Assembly (NCBI GenBank): GCA_031279895.1
Contig: JAITHR010000018.1
Location: 1 to 7,804, forward strand
From: Spirochaetaceae bacterium
GTDB taxonomy: Bacteria; Spirochaetota; Spirochaetia; Treponematales; Breznakiellaceae
Direction: 5' to 3'
Length of the DNA stretch: 7,804 bases
Part shown: positions 1 through 6,730 of the stretch, piece after piece
How positions within the stretch are numbered: the stretch's first letter is position 1
How the letters are laid out: each line of letters starts with the position of its first letter
The notes under the pieces: model-generated
The model's input: only the letters and a program-made list of their open reading frames with translations
Databases searched by the model: none
Told to the model about the DNA's origin: nothing
Position numbers and translations under genes: made by a program

Positions 1-36
1 GGTGTTGCACCACTTTGAAGCAACAGGCGGCCATGC
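1..36 (+). repeat. dispersed repeat core, copy A
   Basis: This stretch matches 1105-1140 with a single mismatch (position 20). Its two 12-base ends, GGTGTTGCACCA and CAACAGGCGGCC, recur on the opposite strand at 6753-6784, 6844-6875 and 6935-6966. The middle 8 bases vary between copies. TGTTGC and GCAACA inside the element can pair as a 6-bp stem. The element lies upstream of the gene at 123 and probably continues past the left edge of the window. I see no coding function; it looks like a REP- or MITE-like intergenic element. Confidence 0.85.
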
Positions 37-81
37 TGAAGCCGCCGGAGGCGGCGGCCATGCTGGAACCGCCGGAGGCGG
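26..81 (+). repeat. 27-bp period tandem repeat with two GGA-loop hairpins
   Basis: A 24-base unit beginning GGCGGCCATGCTG occurs at 26-49 and 53-76 with two mismatches, giving a 27-bp period. Each unit ends in a small perfect hairpin, CCGCC-GGA-GGCGG, at 42-54 (extendable to a 6-bp stem, 41-55) and 69-81. The equivalent position upstream of hemW has one unit with the stem CAGCC-GGA-GGCTG, so both strands of the stem changed together. The unit sits just before the candidate promoter of the gene at 123. Confidence 0.8.
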
Positions 82-86
82 GCGGA

Positions 87-116
87 TGGACAGGGGTGGG
101 GCGGATAGGGTAGTAT
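87..116 (+). promoter_or_regulatory. candidate sigma70-type promoter, possibly leaderless
   Basis: TGGACA at 87-92 (5 of 6 to TTGACA) and TAGTAT at 111-116 (4 of 6 to TATAAT) are separated by 18 bases. The -10 box ends 6 bases before the ATG at 123, so a transcript would begin at or next to the start codon. No good Shine-Dalgarno precedes this ATG, which fits a leaderless message. The -10 match is modest and this is a reading by eye. Confidence 0.4.
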
Positions 117-122
117 CGGAAT

Positions 123-851
123 ATGAGAATAACAGCGCGAAGAAAAGATAAGCGCCCAAGCTTCCGCAATGTCTGGGCCGCTTTCCAAGAGACGGACCGG
201 AAAATTGCAGAGTCATCAAAAGAGACGGACCGGAAAATCGCAGAGTCATCAAAAGAGACGGACCGAAAAATCCAAGCGGTTGCCGAGCAGGTGAAAGAGA
301 CTGCCGAGCAGATGAAAGAGACTGACCGGAAAATCGCAGAACTCTCAAAAGAGACTGCCGAGCAGATGAAAGAGACGGACCGGAAAATCGCAGAACTCTC
401 AAAGAATATCGGGGGCCTGACGAATTCACTGGGCGGACTTATTGAGGGCCTGTTTGCCGGTAATCCGAAAAAGTTATTCACGCAAGCGGGCTATGAGTTT
501 GACAAGGTGTACCTGAACCATACGTTTGAAGAGAACGGACAGGTCATCGCGGAGGCTGACATGGCGCTCGTCAATACTAGTGCGGAGAAAGATTACGCTA
601 TGCTGGTGGAGGTGAAGACCAAGCTCACCTGCGCCCACGTGAACGACCACCTTGAGCGTATCGCAAAGATACGGAACTACAGGGACCGCGACTGGCACCC
701 TAAGACCCTCATGGGCGCGGTCGCGGGCGGCGTGATCAATGAATATACGATACAGTACGCCCATCAGCACGGCCTCTACGTCCTCGTCCAAAGCGGCGAC
801 GCCGTTACCCTCGCTACCCCGCCTGAAAACTTCACGCCGAAAAAATGGTAG
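123..851 (+). CDS. DUF3782-like protein: repetitive coiled coil plus PD-(D/E)XK nuclease-like domain
   Basis: The 242-residue protein has three parts. Residues 1-22 are basic. Residues 23-94 are charged repeats of 11 (ETDRKIAESSK/ELSK) and 7 (ETAEQMK) residues, expected to form a long coiled coil. Residues 95-242 form a compact domain that I recognise from DUF3782-type proteins of spirochaetes and other bacteria: NIGGLTNSLGGLIE, EAD (D146), VEVK (E163, K165), DHLERI, GAVAGGV, YAHQHGLYVL and a C-terminal FTPKKW. D146...E163-x-K165 fits the PD-(D/E)XK nuclease core, so DNA cleavage or binding is possible, but the real role of the family is unknown to me. There is no signal peptide or membrane segment, so it should be cytoplasmic. 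ATG 123 is chosen because the repeats and basic N-terminus follow directly and a candidate promoter sits just upstream; there is no clear Shine-Dalgarno. It appears to be transcribed alone, with hairpins right after the stop. The gene call is solid; the enzymatic call is inference. Confidence 0.82.
   Translation: MRITARRKDKRPSFRNVWAAFQETDRKIAESSKETDRKIAESSKETDRKIQAVAEQVKETAEQMKETDRKIAELSKETAEQMKETDRKIAELSKNIGGLTNSLGGLIEGLFAGNPKKLFTQAGYEFDKVYLNHTFEENGQVIAEADMALVNTSAEKDYAMLVEVKTKLTCAHVNDHLERIAKIRNYRDRDWHPKTLMGAVAGGVINEYTIQYAHQHGLYVLVQSGDAVTLATPPENFTPKKW
189..404 (+). repeat. in-frame 33-bp and 54-bp coding repeats
   Basis: Within the coiled-coil gene, a 33-bp unit (11 residues) is repeated at 189-221 and 222-254 with one mismatch, and a third copy starts at 255 and diverges after ETDRKI. 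A 54-bp unit (7+11 residues) is repeated at 297-350 and 351-404 with two mismatches. Both lengths are multiples of three, so gain or loss of units keeps the frame. The near identity points to recent duplication and probable length variation between strains. Confidence 0.9.
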
Positions 852-852
852 C

Positions 853-892
853 CCGCCGCAGCCTCCGGCGGTTTCACAGCCTCCGGCTGTTT
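853..892 (+). terminator. double hairpin after the DUF3782-like gene
   Basis: Directly after the TAG stop, CCGCCG (853-858) pairs with CGGCGG (866-871) across a 7-base loop and is followed by TTT. A second hairpin, CAGCC-TCC-GGCTG (877-889), is also followed by TTT. The T tracts are short, so an intrinsic terminator is plausible but not certain. The second stem is the same 13-nt module seen at 6731-6743 and 7521-7533. Confidence 0.5.
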
Positions 893-914
893 CATAAGCT
901 TCCCGCCCCGCGCT

Positions 915-1140
915 CCGAACAACGACAAGCCCCCTTACCGCGCACAACAACGCCGTCTCCGGCTGTTTCATAAGCGTCATGCGAAGCGCTCCTAAGCGGT
1001 CAACGTCAGCTGACAGCCGCACAACAACGCGGCGCTCCCGAACCGCCCGCCGCTGCGCGGAGCGTAGCCGCGCCTGATTAGCAATCAGATTGCGAACCGG
1101 ACACGGTGTTGCACCACTTTGAAACAACAGGCGGCCATGC
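915..1140 (+). repeat. left arm of a large inverted repeat
   Basis: Three exact blocks occur here in order and again, inverted and in the matching order, at the right: 915-933 (19 nt) with 7060-7078, 1061-1075 (15 nt) with 6995-7009, and 1096-1116 (21 nt) with 6955-6975. The dispersed repeat core (1105-1140) then continues the match. The sequence between blocks is recognisably related but diverged, apart from one extra 77-bp segment on this side. The arms enclose hemW and the activase gene. Confidence 0.85.
941..1030 (+). repeat. 64-bp repeat module bounded by 13-bp direct repeats
   Basis: CGCACAACAACGC occurs at 941-953 and again at 1018-1030, a spacing of 77. The right inverted arm has only one related copy and lacks the 64 bases between. 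Those bases (954-1017) include a segment at 971-1001, TAAGCGTC then TGCGAAGCGCTCC then AAGCGGTC, which recurs inverted at about 7574-7604. This looks like insertion of a small element with target duplication, or a slippage duplication. No transposase is present. Confidence 0.7.
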
Positions 1141-1145
1141 AGGAA

Positions 1146-1158
1146 CAGCCGGAGGCTG
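1146..1158 (+). promoter_or_regulatory. hemW ribosome binding site inside a repeat-borne hairpin
   Basis: GGAGG at 1151-1155 lies 7 bases before GTG 1163 and is the best Shine-Dalgarno for hemW. It forms the loop and start of the 3' arm of the perfect hairpin CAGCC-GGA-GGCTG (1146-1158). The site decides the start: translation from GTG 1106 would read through the dispersed repeat, whereas GTG 1163 gives a normal HemW N-terminus. Folding of the hairpin could partly hide the site. Confidence 0.7.
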
Positions 1159-1162
1159 GACG

Positions 1163-2290
1163 GTGTCGCTGTATTTCCATATCCCTTTCTGCGCCGGATC
1201 CTGCGCCTATTGCGACTTCTATTCTATTGATTTATCCGATTTATCCGCACGCTCAAAAACAGCCGTCAACACCACCCTCGACCGCTATGGAGAAGCCCTT
1301 GAACGGGATCTTGCCCGCCTGCCGGAAAACCTCGTGATCCCCACGGTATACCTAGGCGGCGGAACCCCGTCCGTTCTGGGGGCGCCGCGCATAGGCCGGC
1401 TCCTTTCCGCGCTCCGCGGGGTCTTGCGAAACAGACCGGCGGAAATCACGGTCGAGGCAAACCCTGAGTCCGTAACCGAGCCGTTTCTCCGCGTTTGCCG
1501 CGAAACAGGCGTTACCCGCGTCAGCTTAGGTATACAAACCTTCCATGAACCTTCAAGAAAAGCGGTAGGCAGAACCGGAAGCGCCGATAACAACGCGCTT
1601 TCGCTCGTGCGGGAGTATTTTGGCGGCGCGTTCTCCGTTGACCTTATGACCGGCCTCCCGCTACAGGACGAAAGGGTTCTCCTGCGGGACATAGAACAAA
1701 TCGTTTCCCGCGGCCCCGAACATATTTCCCTCTATGCGCTCACGGCGGAACACGGCTCCCCGCTGGAAAAACGCCTTCCTGATCCTGACGCGGCGGACGC
1801 GCTCTGGATACGCGGGCGGGACGCGCTGCGCGACAACGGGTATGAACAGTACGAGGTGTCCAATTTTTCTCTTCCGGGAAAACAATCGGCGCATAATATA
1901 CGCTACTGGCGCATGGAAAGCTGGATCGGACTGGGTGCCGCCGCGTCATCCACGCTTATTGATGAGGAAACCGGAAGCGCGGCGCGTTTTACCTTCGCGC
2001 CGGACATCGACGCTTTTATCCGCGGCGAGCCGCCGGATTTTGAGGCCCTTGACCGGAACACGCTTATAAAAGAAACCGTGCTTATGGGGTTTCGGTATAG
2101 AGCGGGGCCGGACGCGGCGCGGTTTCACCGGCGCTTTGGTGTGCGTATCGAGGATATTATCCCCCGAACTCTGGCGGCGTGGCGGGAAAAAGGGCTTCTT
2201 GAGCCGGAGAAACCCGCGCTTACAGAGGCGGGGCTGCTCTTTCTGAACCGGTTTTTGCGGGACGCTTTCACTGAAATCGACCGGCCTTAG
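1163..2290 (+). CDS. hemW: radical SAM family heme chaperone HemW
   Basis: The 375-residue protein begins VSLYFHIPFC and carries the radical SAM cluster motif at C10, C14 and C17, which binds a [4Fe-4S] cluster and S-adenosylmethionine. Further family motifs in order are GGGTPS (65-70), VEANPES (97-103), RVSLGIQTF (119-127), DLMTGLPLQ (160-168), HISLYALT (187-194), YEQYEVSNFS (227-236) and HNIRYW (244-249), followed by the C-terminal winged-helix-like region. Length matches HemW. Characterised HemW proteins bind and hand on heme; older annotations call them oxygen-independent coproporphyrinogen III oxidase, an activity they generally lack. The usual GAHS-like stretch reads GAAASS here (258-263). 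The cytoplasmic or membrane-peripheral location is known for the family, not visible here. The frame is open back to GTG 1106, but those 19 codons are dispersed-repeat sequence, also open in this frame in the copies near 6965. A GGAGG site 7 bases before GTG 1163 supports the shorter start. It stands alone, 147 bases from the next gene. Confidence 0.92.
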   Translation: MSLYFHIPFCAGSCAYCDFYSIDLSDLSARSKTAVNTTLDRYGEALERDLARLPENLVIPTVYLGGGTPSVLGAPRIGRLLSALRGVLRNRPAEITVEANPESVTEPFLRVCRETGVTRVSLGIQTFHEPSRKAVGRTGSADNNALSLVREYFGGAFSVDLMTGLPLQDERVLLRDIEQIVSRGPEHISLYALTAEHGSPLEKRLPDPDAADALWIRGRDALRDNGYEQYEVSNFSLPGKQSAHNIRYWRMESWIGLGAAASSTLIDEETGSAARFTFAPDIDAFIRGEPPDFEALDRNTLIKETVLMGFRYRAGPDAARFHRRFGVRIEDIIPRTLAAWREKGLLEPEKPALTEAGLLFLNRFLRDAFTEIDRP

Positions 2291-2306
2291 GCGGCCCGCT
2301 TGTTTT
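2289..2306 (+). terminator. weak hairpin-plus-T tract at the end of hemW
   Basis: AGGCG (2289-2293) can pair with CGCTT (2297-2301), including one G-T pair, across a GCC loop, followed by GTTTT. It overlaps the hemW stop codon. The stem is short, so this is only a possible terminator. Confidence 0.25.
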
Positions 2307-2347
2307 AAACGGCTTCCTGCGAAGCGCGGCAAAGCCGATAGCGCATG

Positions 2348-2379
2348 AAAAAGGCTCTCCGCAGAACACTTAGGGAGCC
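2348..2379 (-). terminator. terminator-like hairpin on the minus strand
   Basis: GGCTCTC (2353-2359) pairs with GGGAGCC (2373-2379) as a 7-bp stem with one G-T pair and a 13-base loop. On the plus strand it is followed by GCCGGCGG, so it is not a plus-strand terminator. On the minus strand it is followed by TTTTT (complement of 2348-2352), the normal order for an intrinsic terminator. No minus-strand gene is supported nearby, so it may stop antisense transcription or be a relic. Confidence 0.4.
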
Positions 2380-2401
2380 GCCGGCGGCGGTAAGAAATCG
2401 G

Positions 2402-2431
2402 TTGCATTAGGCGCGCCGGTGTGAGTATTAT
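2402..2431 (+). promoter_or_regulatory. candidate promoter of the activase fusion gene, possibly leaderless
   Basis: TTGCAT (2402-2407) and TATTAT (2426-2431, 5 of 6 to TATAAT) are 18 bases apart. The -10 box ends 6 bases before ATG 2438, so transcription would start at the start codon. The bases before the ATG (TATAAAGTT) contain no Shine-Dalgarno. The spacing is identical to that seen before the gene at 123. Confidence 0.45.
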
Positions 2432-2437
2432 AAAGTT

Positions 2438-5400
2438 ATGCAATCATTAGGAATAAATATCGGATCCACCAGCCTCAAAATGGTTCTACTTGAAGACGGC
2501 GCGGTTATCTGGAGCGCCGCGGTTCCCCATGAAGGTGATTTTGCCGGCGCGGTCCACAGACTCCTTGCGCAGGGGAACATCCCGCAAGGCGCGGCAACCC
2601 TTGTTACGGGCAATGAAGGCAGACTGATGTTCAACGCGGCAGGCACTGTGGAGCCTTTGTGCGTTGAGGCCGCGCTAAAAGCCCTGGATCTTAAGCCTGA
2701 CGCGGTGGTTAGTATGGGCGGCGAAGATCTGATAGTCTATTCCTTGAACCAAGAGGGAAAAATTATCAACAGCTTTTCCGGCAATAAATGCGCGTCCGGC
2801 ACCGGCGAGTTCCTCAAACAGCAGCTTGCGCGGATGGATATGACCCTCGAAGACATTGACACGGTGCCTGACAGCGCCAAAGTATACCCGCTTTCCACCC
2901 GTTGCTCCGTATTTATGAAGAGCGACTGCACCCACCGGCTTAACAAGCGGGAAGCCGCCAAGCACGACATTGTCCTTTCCCTTTCAGACGTAATGGCGGT
3001 TAAGGTGGTTGACTTTCTCAAGCGGGCGAAAATCACCAAAGGCGCGGTGGTTCTCACAGGCGGCATAACGCTCAACCGGCACATTATCCGGTTTATCACT
3101 GAAAAAGCGCCGGAGATTACGTTTATTATCCCCCAGGAGGCGCCGGTCTTTGAGGCGCTGGGCGCCGCGTCCCTTGCCCGCGAGTCCGGTACCCCGCTTC
3201 CAAAAGCGGAAGAGATACTCAAATCCAACGATATACGGTTCGATTCCCTCGCGCCGCTGCGGGACTGGCAGCGGAAAGTACGGCTGTTTGACAGGCCCGG
3301 CGGCACGGTGCGGACAGATCGCGCCTATATGCTGGGGGTGGACGGCGGCTCAACCACCACGAAGGCGTGCCTTGTTGACATGGAAACCGACGAGATTGCC
3401 GCAAACCACTACGGAAGAACCCACGGGGATCCGGTTACTGCCCTGAAAGAATGCCTCCGCGTCATTCAGGAGAAAATCATCGCCGACACCGGGGACAAAA
3501 CGGCGGACATCCGACTCGTTTCCGTTACCGGTTCCTCACGGGAAATCCTGGGGGTCTTTCTTGAGACGACGGGGGTATACAACGAGATTATTGCCCACGC
3601 CGCGGGAACCGCCTATTTCGATCCGGCGGTGGAAACGATTTTCGAGATAGGCGGACAGGACGCGAAGTACGTGCTGCTTAAAAACGGCGTGCCTATTGAT
3701 TACGCCATGAACGAAGCCTGCTCCGCGGGAACCGGCTCGTTTCTGGAAGAGTCCGCCGCCGGAGACCTTTCTATTCACGCGGCTGAAGCTATCGGCCCCA
3801 TCGCCCTCAAAGCAGAAGCGCCGCTCAAGTTCGGCGAACACTGCTCGGCTTTTATCAACTCGGACATCCGCAAGGCGGTGCAGCAAGGGGCGGCGCGGGA
3901 GGACATCACCGCGGGTATCGTGTGTTCGATTGTGGCGAATTATCTTAATCGGGTGGTGGGAAACCGCGCCATCGGGGACAAGATATTTCTTCAGGGCGGG
4001 GTCGCCAAGAACAGCGCCGTGCCGCTGGCCTTTGCCATGATGCTGGACAAAGAAATCCTCGTGCCGCCCTCGCCGGAACTTACGGGCTGTTTCGGCGTGG
4101 CCCTGCTTGCCAAGCGCAAACACGCCGAGGGCCTCCTTACTGAGGGTACGGTCGATATTGACAGCCTCCTGGCGCGGGAGATCGGCTATGAGCGGGTCTT
4201 CACCTGCCGCGCCTGCGAGAACCGCTGCCCGGTTCAGGAACTCAAGGTCAATAACCATAAGTATATGTTCGGCGGCAGGTGCAACAAATATACCAATATG
4301 CGTAAAGCCGTTAAAGACGCGCCGGTGTTCGACTACATAGAAAAGCGGCAGAAACTCCTTTTTGAAACCTACGCGGCGCCGGATCTGGCTCCGGACTCCG
4401 CCGGAAAGCGCCCTTTTACCGTAGGGATACCCCGGGCCTTTTCGGTGCATACTCTCTACCCGCTCTACGGGTGGTTCTTCTACGAGCTGGGGATTCCCAC
4501 GTTTCTCTCCACCGAGGTAGCCCATGAAGGGGTTGCGCGGGCGGAATCGACCTACTGTTTTCCGGCGGAGATTGCCCACGGCGCGGTGCAGGATTGCCTT
4601 GACAAGGGCGCGGACTACCTGCTACTCCCGCATTTCCGCGATATGCCCAGCTATGAAGAAGAGGTTCACGCCAATTTCTGCCCCATAACCCAAAGCCTGC
4701 CCTATTATATCGAAAAAGCTTTTCCCGATGTTGATAAGAAGCGCTTCCTTCCAGCGGTCGTCAGTTTTAAGTTCGGCGAGGCCAAGGCGCTTGAGTATTT
4801 TGTCGAGATGGCCGCGCTCCTTTCCATCGGGGAAGCGGAGGCCGGAGCAGCCTTTGAAAAAGCGTTGGCAAAGCAGAACGAATGTTTTGACGCGCTGAAA
4901 GCCCTTGGCGTGGAGGCGCTCGACGCGGCGCGGAAGGCCGACCGGCCCGTAATCGCGGTGCTGGGACGTCCCTACAACGCCTTTACACCGGAGGCCAACA
5001 TGGGTATTCCCCGGAAGTTTACCACGCGGGGCTATTCGGTGGTGCCGTTTGACATTCTCCCGTTCCAGGACGAGAACATTTTCCCGAATATGTACTGGTA
5101 CTACGGCCAGCAGGACGTAAAAGCCGCGGCACTCCTCAAAAAAGAAGACTCCCTGTTCGTTACCTATATCACGAACTTCTCCTGCGCTCCGGATTCGTTT
5201 ATCCTCCATTATCTTAAATGGCTTATGGGGCAGAAACCCTTTCTGGTCTTGGAGCTCGATTCCCATTCTGCTGACGCCGGCGTGGACACGCGGGTCGAGG
5301 CGTTTCTCGACATTATCGACGGGTATCGCGCCAAGCGGGTCGAGCTTGAGACGGCGCGTTACTCCAACGGCTGGCGTTTCGTGTACGGCGGCGATGAAGA

Positions 5401-6715
5401 CATCCGGCTTGAGAACGACAAGACCGGCGAGCGGGTGCCTATTCGGGGAAACAGGCGGGTGAAAATGCTTCTTTCCAACATGGGCGCGGTAACCACCGAA
5501 TATATAGGCGCTGCGCTGAGAAGCCTTGCGATTAACGCCGAGGCCCTGCCTGTGGCCACGAACAAAACCGTGCAGATTGCGCGGGCGCACGCTTCCGGCA
5601 AAGAATGTGTGCCGAGCCATCTGGTTTTGGGGAGCGCCCTCCAGTTTATTTTCAGCGAGCGCTACCGCAAGGACGAACTTTACCTCCTCTTTGTGCCGAT
5701 CACCACCGGCCCTTGCAGGACCGGCCAGTATTTTGTGTACTACGAGAACCTCTTTCGGGACCTGCGCCTTGAAAACGTGGTGGTCCTCATCCTTTCGGCG
5801 GATAATTCCTATACCGAGCTTGGCCCGAACTTCGCCAAAGAGATGTGGAAGGGCCTCGTGTTGTCCGATTACCTCAAAGACATCCAGACCGCGCTTAAAG
5901 CCACCGCGGAGAACCCCGCGCAGGCGCTCTCCGATTACGAGAGGTCATGGCGGAATGTTATGGACGCGGTGGAGAAAGAGCCGGCGCGTATATGGCACGA
6001 GCTGGAGCGGGTCGCGCAAGACGTGCGGAAGATACCCTTGAAGCGCCGGCTGGCGGATTGCCCGAAGGTGCTTATCGTGGGGGAGATATACGTGCGCCGT
6101 GATGATTTCGCGGTGGGGGAACTGACCGACCTTATGAGCGAGCGGGGCATTGTGGTCAAGGTATCGGGGATTTCCGAGTGGATTCACTACCTTGACTTCG
6201 TGCGGGAATACAGCCTTAAGAAGCTGCTGCGCCTCCGCAAAGCCGGGAAGCGCCTTTTCTCAAAGCCCTGGCGGGATCTCAAGAAACTGGAAATCGAGGC
6301 GTGGTGGAAACATTCAATCGAGAAGAAGGTGCTTTCCATTCTGGAGCCCACCGGCCTTATTCCCGAAACGCCCCATGATATGCGGCTTATTATGGGAAAT
6401 ACGCAGAAACACTTCCTCAATCTGGAGCTTAACTCTGAAATCGCGGTATCAACCGGCGTGGCGGCAACCGCGATGGAACACGGGTATTCGGGGATTGTAA
6501 ACATTTCGCCGTTCGCCTGTCTTATCGGGCGGGTTATCGAGGGGCTTTTTACCCCCTGGGCGCGGGAGCGGAACTATCCGGTCCTGTCGGTTGAGGTAGA
6601 CGGCAACCTGCTCCCGCCGAACATCGTGAACAAACTCAATATCTTCATGGTAAACGTGCTGCGTTTTCGCGGTAGCCGCGACCTTTCAGGACTTATCGAC
6701 TCGCCTTCAGACTAG
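2438..6715 (+). CDS. giant acyl-CoA dehydratase activase fusion (two BcrAD/BadFG ATPase domains + DUF2229/HgdB-like regions)
   Basis: The 1425-residue protein belongs to the 2-hydroxyacyl-CoA dehydratase/benzoyl-CoA reductase activase superfamily, in which an ATP-hydrolysing Fe-S activase drives one electron into a low-potential Fe-S partner. Activase domain 1 (about 1-250) has GINIGSTS, CASGTGEF (C118), RCSVF (C156) and LTGGI. Activase domain 2 (about 297-560) has VDGGSTTTK (D302), EIGGQDAKYV, CSAGTGSF (C428), HCSAF (C469) and LQGGVAKN. C118/C156 and C428/C469 align with the two HgdC cysteines that ligate a [4Fe-4S] cluster between subunits, so the fused pair could hold one cluster. A linker has CRACENRC (C590, C593, C597) and C615. 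DUF2229 starts near 660 (TVGIPRAFS). HgdB-like features follow in two stretches: C707, C748, GRPYN (843-847), C915; then KECVPS (C1057), GPCRTGQY (C1093), C1361. No signal peptide is present, so it is cytoplasmic. Such fusions are a known, widespread anaerobe family, but the substrate is unknown. It has its own candidate promoter. Domain 1 has N7 where domain 2 has the phosphate-binding Asp. Confidence 0.93.
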   Translation: MQSLGINIGSTSLKMVLLEDGAVIWSAAVPHEGDFAGAVHRLLAQGNIPQGAATLVTGNEGRLMFNAAGTVEPLCVEAALKALDLKPDAVVSMGGEDLIVYSLNQEGKIINSFSGNKCASGTGEFLKQQLARMDMTLEDIDTVPDSAKVYPLSTRCSVFMKSDCTHRLNKREAAKHDIVLSLSDVMAVKVVDFLKRAKITKGAVVLTGGITLNRHIIRFITEKAPEITFIIPQEAPVFEALGAASLARESGTPLPKAEEILKSNDIRFDSLAPLRDWQRKVRLFDRPGGTVRTDRAYMLGVDGGSTTTKACLVDMETDEIAANHYGRTHGDPVTALKECLRVIQEKIIADTGDKTADIRLVSVTGSSREILGVFLETTGVYNEIIAHAAGTAYFDPAVETIFEIGGQDAKYVLLKNGVPIDYAMNEACSAGTGSFLEESAAGDLSIHAAEAIGPIALKAEAPLKFGEHCSAFINSDIRKAVQQGAAREDITAGIVCSIVANYLNRVVGNRAIGDKIFLQGGVAKNSAVPLAFAMMLDKEILVPPSPELTGCFGVALLAKRKHAEGLLTEGTVDIDSLLAREIGYERVFTCRACENRCPVQELKVNNHKYMFGGRCNKYTNMRKAVKDAPVFDYIEKRQKLLFETYAAPDLAPDSAGKRPFTVGIPRAFSVHTLYPLYGWFFYELGIPTFLSTEVAHEGVARAESTYCFPAEIAHGAVQDCLDKGADYLLLPHFRDMPSYEEEVHANFCPITQSLPYYIEKAFPDVDKKRFLPAVVSFKFGEAKALEYFVEMAALLSIGEAEAGAAFEKALAKQNECFDALKALGVEALDAARKADRPVIAVLGRPYNAFTPEANMGIPRKFTTRGYSVVPFDILPFQDENIFPNMYWYYGQQDVKAAALLKKEDSLFVTYITNFSCAPDSFILHYLKWLMGQKPFLVLELDSHSADAGVDTRVEAFLDIIDGYRAKRVELETARYSNGWRFVYGGDEDIRLENDKTGERVPIRGNRRVKMLLSNMGAVTTEYIGAALRSLAINAEALPVATNKTVQIARAHASGKECVPSHLVLGSALQFIFSERYRKDELYLLFVPITTGPCRTGQYFVYYENLFRDLRLENVVVLILSADNSYTELGPNFAKEMWKGLVLSDYLKDIQTALKATAENPAQALSDYERSWRNVMDAVEKEPARIWHELERVAQDVRKIPLKRRLADCPKVLIVGEIYVRRDDFAVGELTDLMSERGIVVKVSGISEWIHYLDFVREYSLKKLLRLRKAGKRLFSKPWRDLKKLEIEAWWKHSIEKKVLSILEPTGLIPETPHDMRLIMGNTQKHFLNLELNSEIAVSTGVAATAMEHGYSGIVNISPFACLIGRVIEGLFTPWARERNYPVLSVEVDGNLLPPNIVNKLNIFMVNVLRFRGSRDLSGLIDSPSD

Positions 6716-6730
6716 CCCGCCCCGTCTCCG

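Larger units (their letters stand above)
852..1162. repeat. gene-free repeat mosaic between the DUF3782-like gene and hemW
   Basis: No gene is supported in these 311 bases. They hold the double hairpin at 853-892, a 13-base segment (901-913) repeated directly at 7546-7558, the left arm of a large inverted repeat (915-1140) and a 64-base insert (954-1017). They also hold a perfect 10-bp palindrome GTCAGCTGAC (1005-1014), a 6-bp stem CTGATT-AGC-AATCAG (1074-1088) and the element that leads into hemW. Open frames here on either strand cross repeat units in several frames and look non-coding. Confidence 0.8.

Noticed and set aside
1005..1014. Perfect palindrome GTCAGCTGAC as an operator
   Set aside because: It is a single copy inside a repeat module with no promoter next to it; a 10-bp palindrome alone is weak evidence.
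474..1127. Minus-strand open frame of 217 codons across the first gene and spacer
   Set aside because: It runs through the nuclease-like coding region and the repeat mosaic, and has no recognisable domain.
2310..2337. CGGCTT/AAGCCG hairpin after hemW as a terminator
   Set aside because: It is not followed by a T tract and competes with an inner GCTTC/GAAGC stem; it is more likely a fragment of the GCGAAGCGC repeat family.
3536..4579. Long minus-strand open frame (347 codons) opposite the activase gene
   Set aside because: It lies wholly within a clearly coding plus-strand gene, has no recognisable motif, and long antisense frames are common in GC-rich genes.
4622..5620. Second long minus-strand open frame (332 codons) opposite the activase gene
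   Set aside because: Same reasons: a complete overlap with conserved HgdB-like coding sequence and no family signature.
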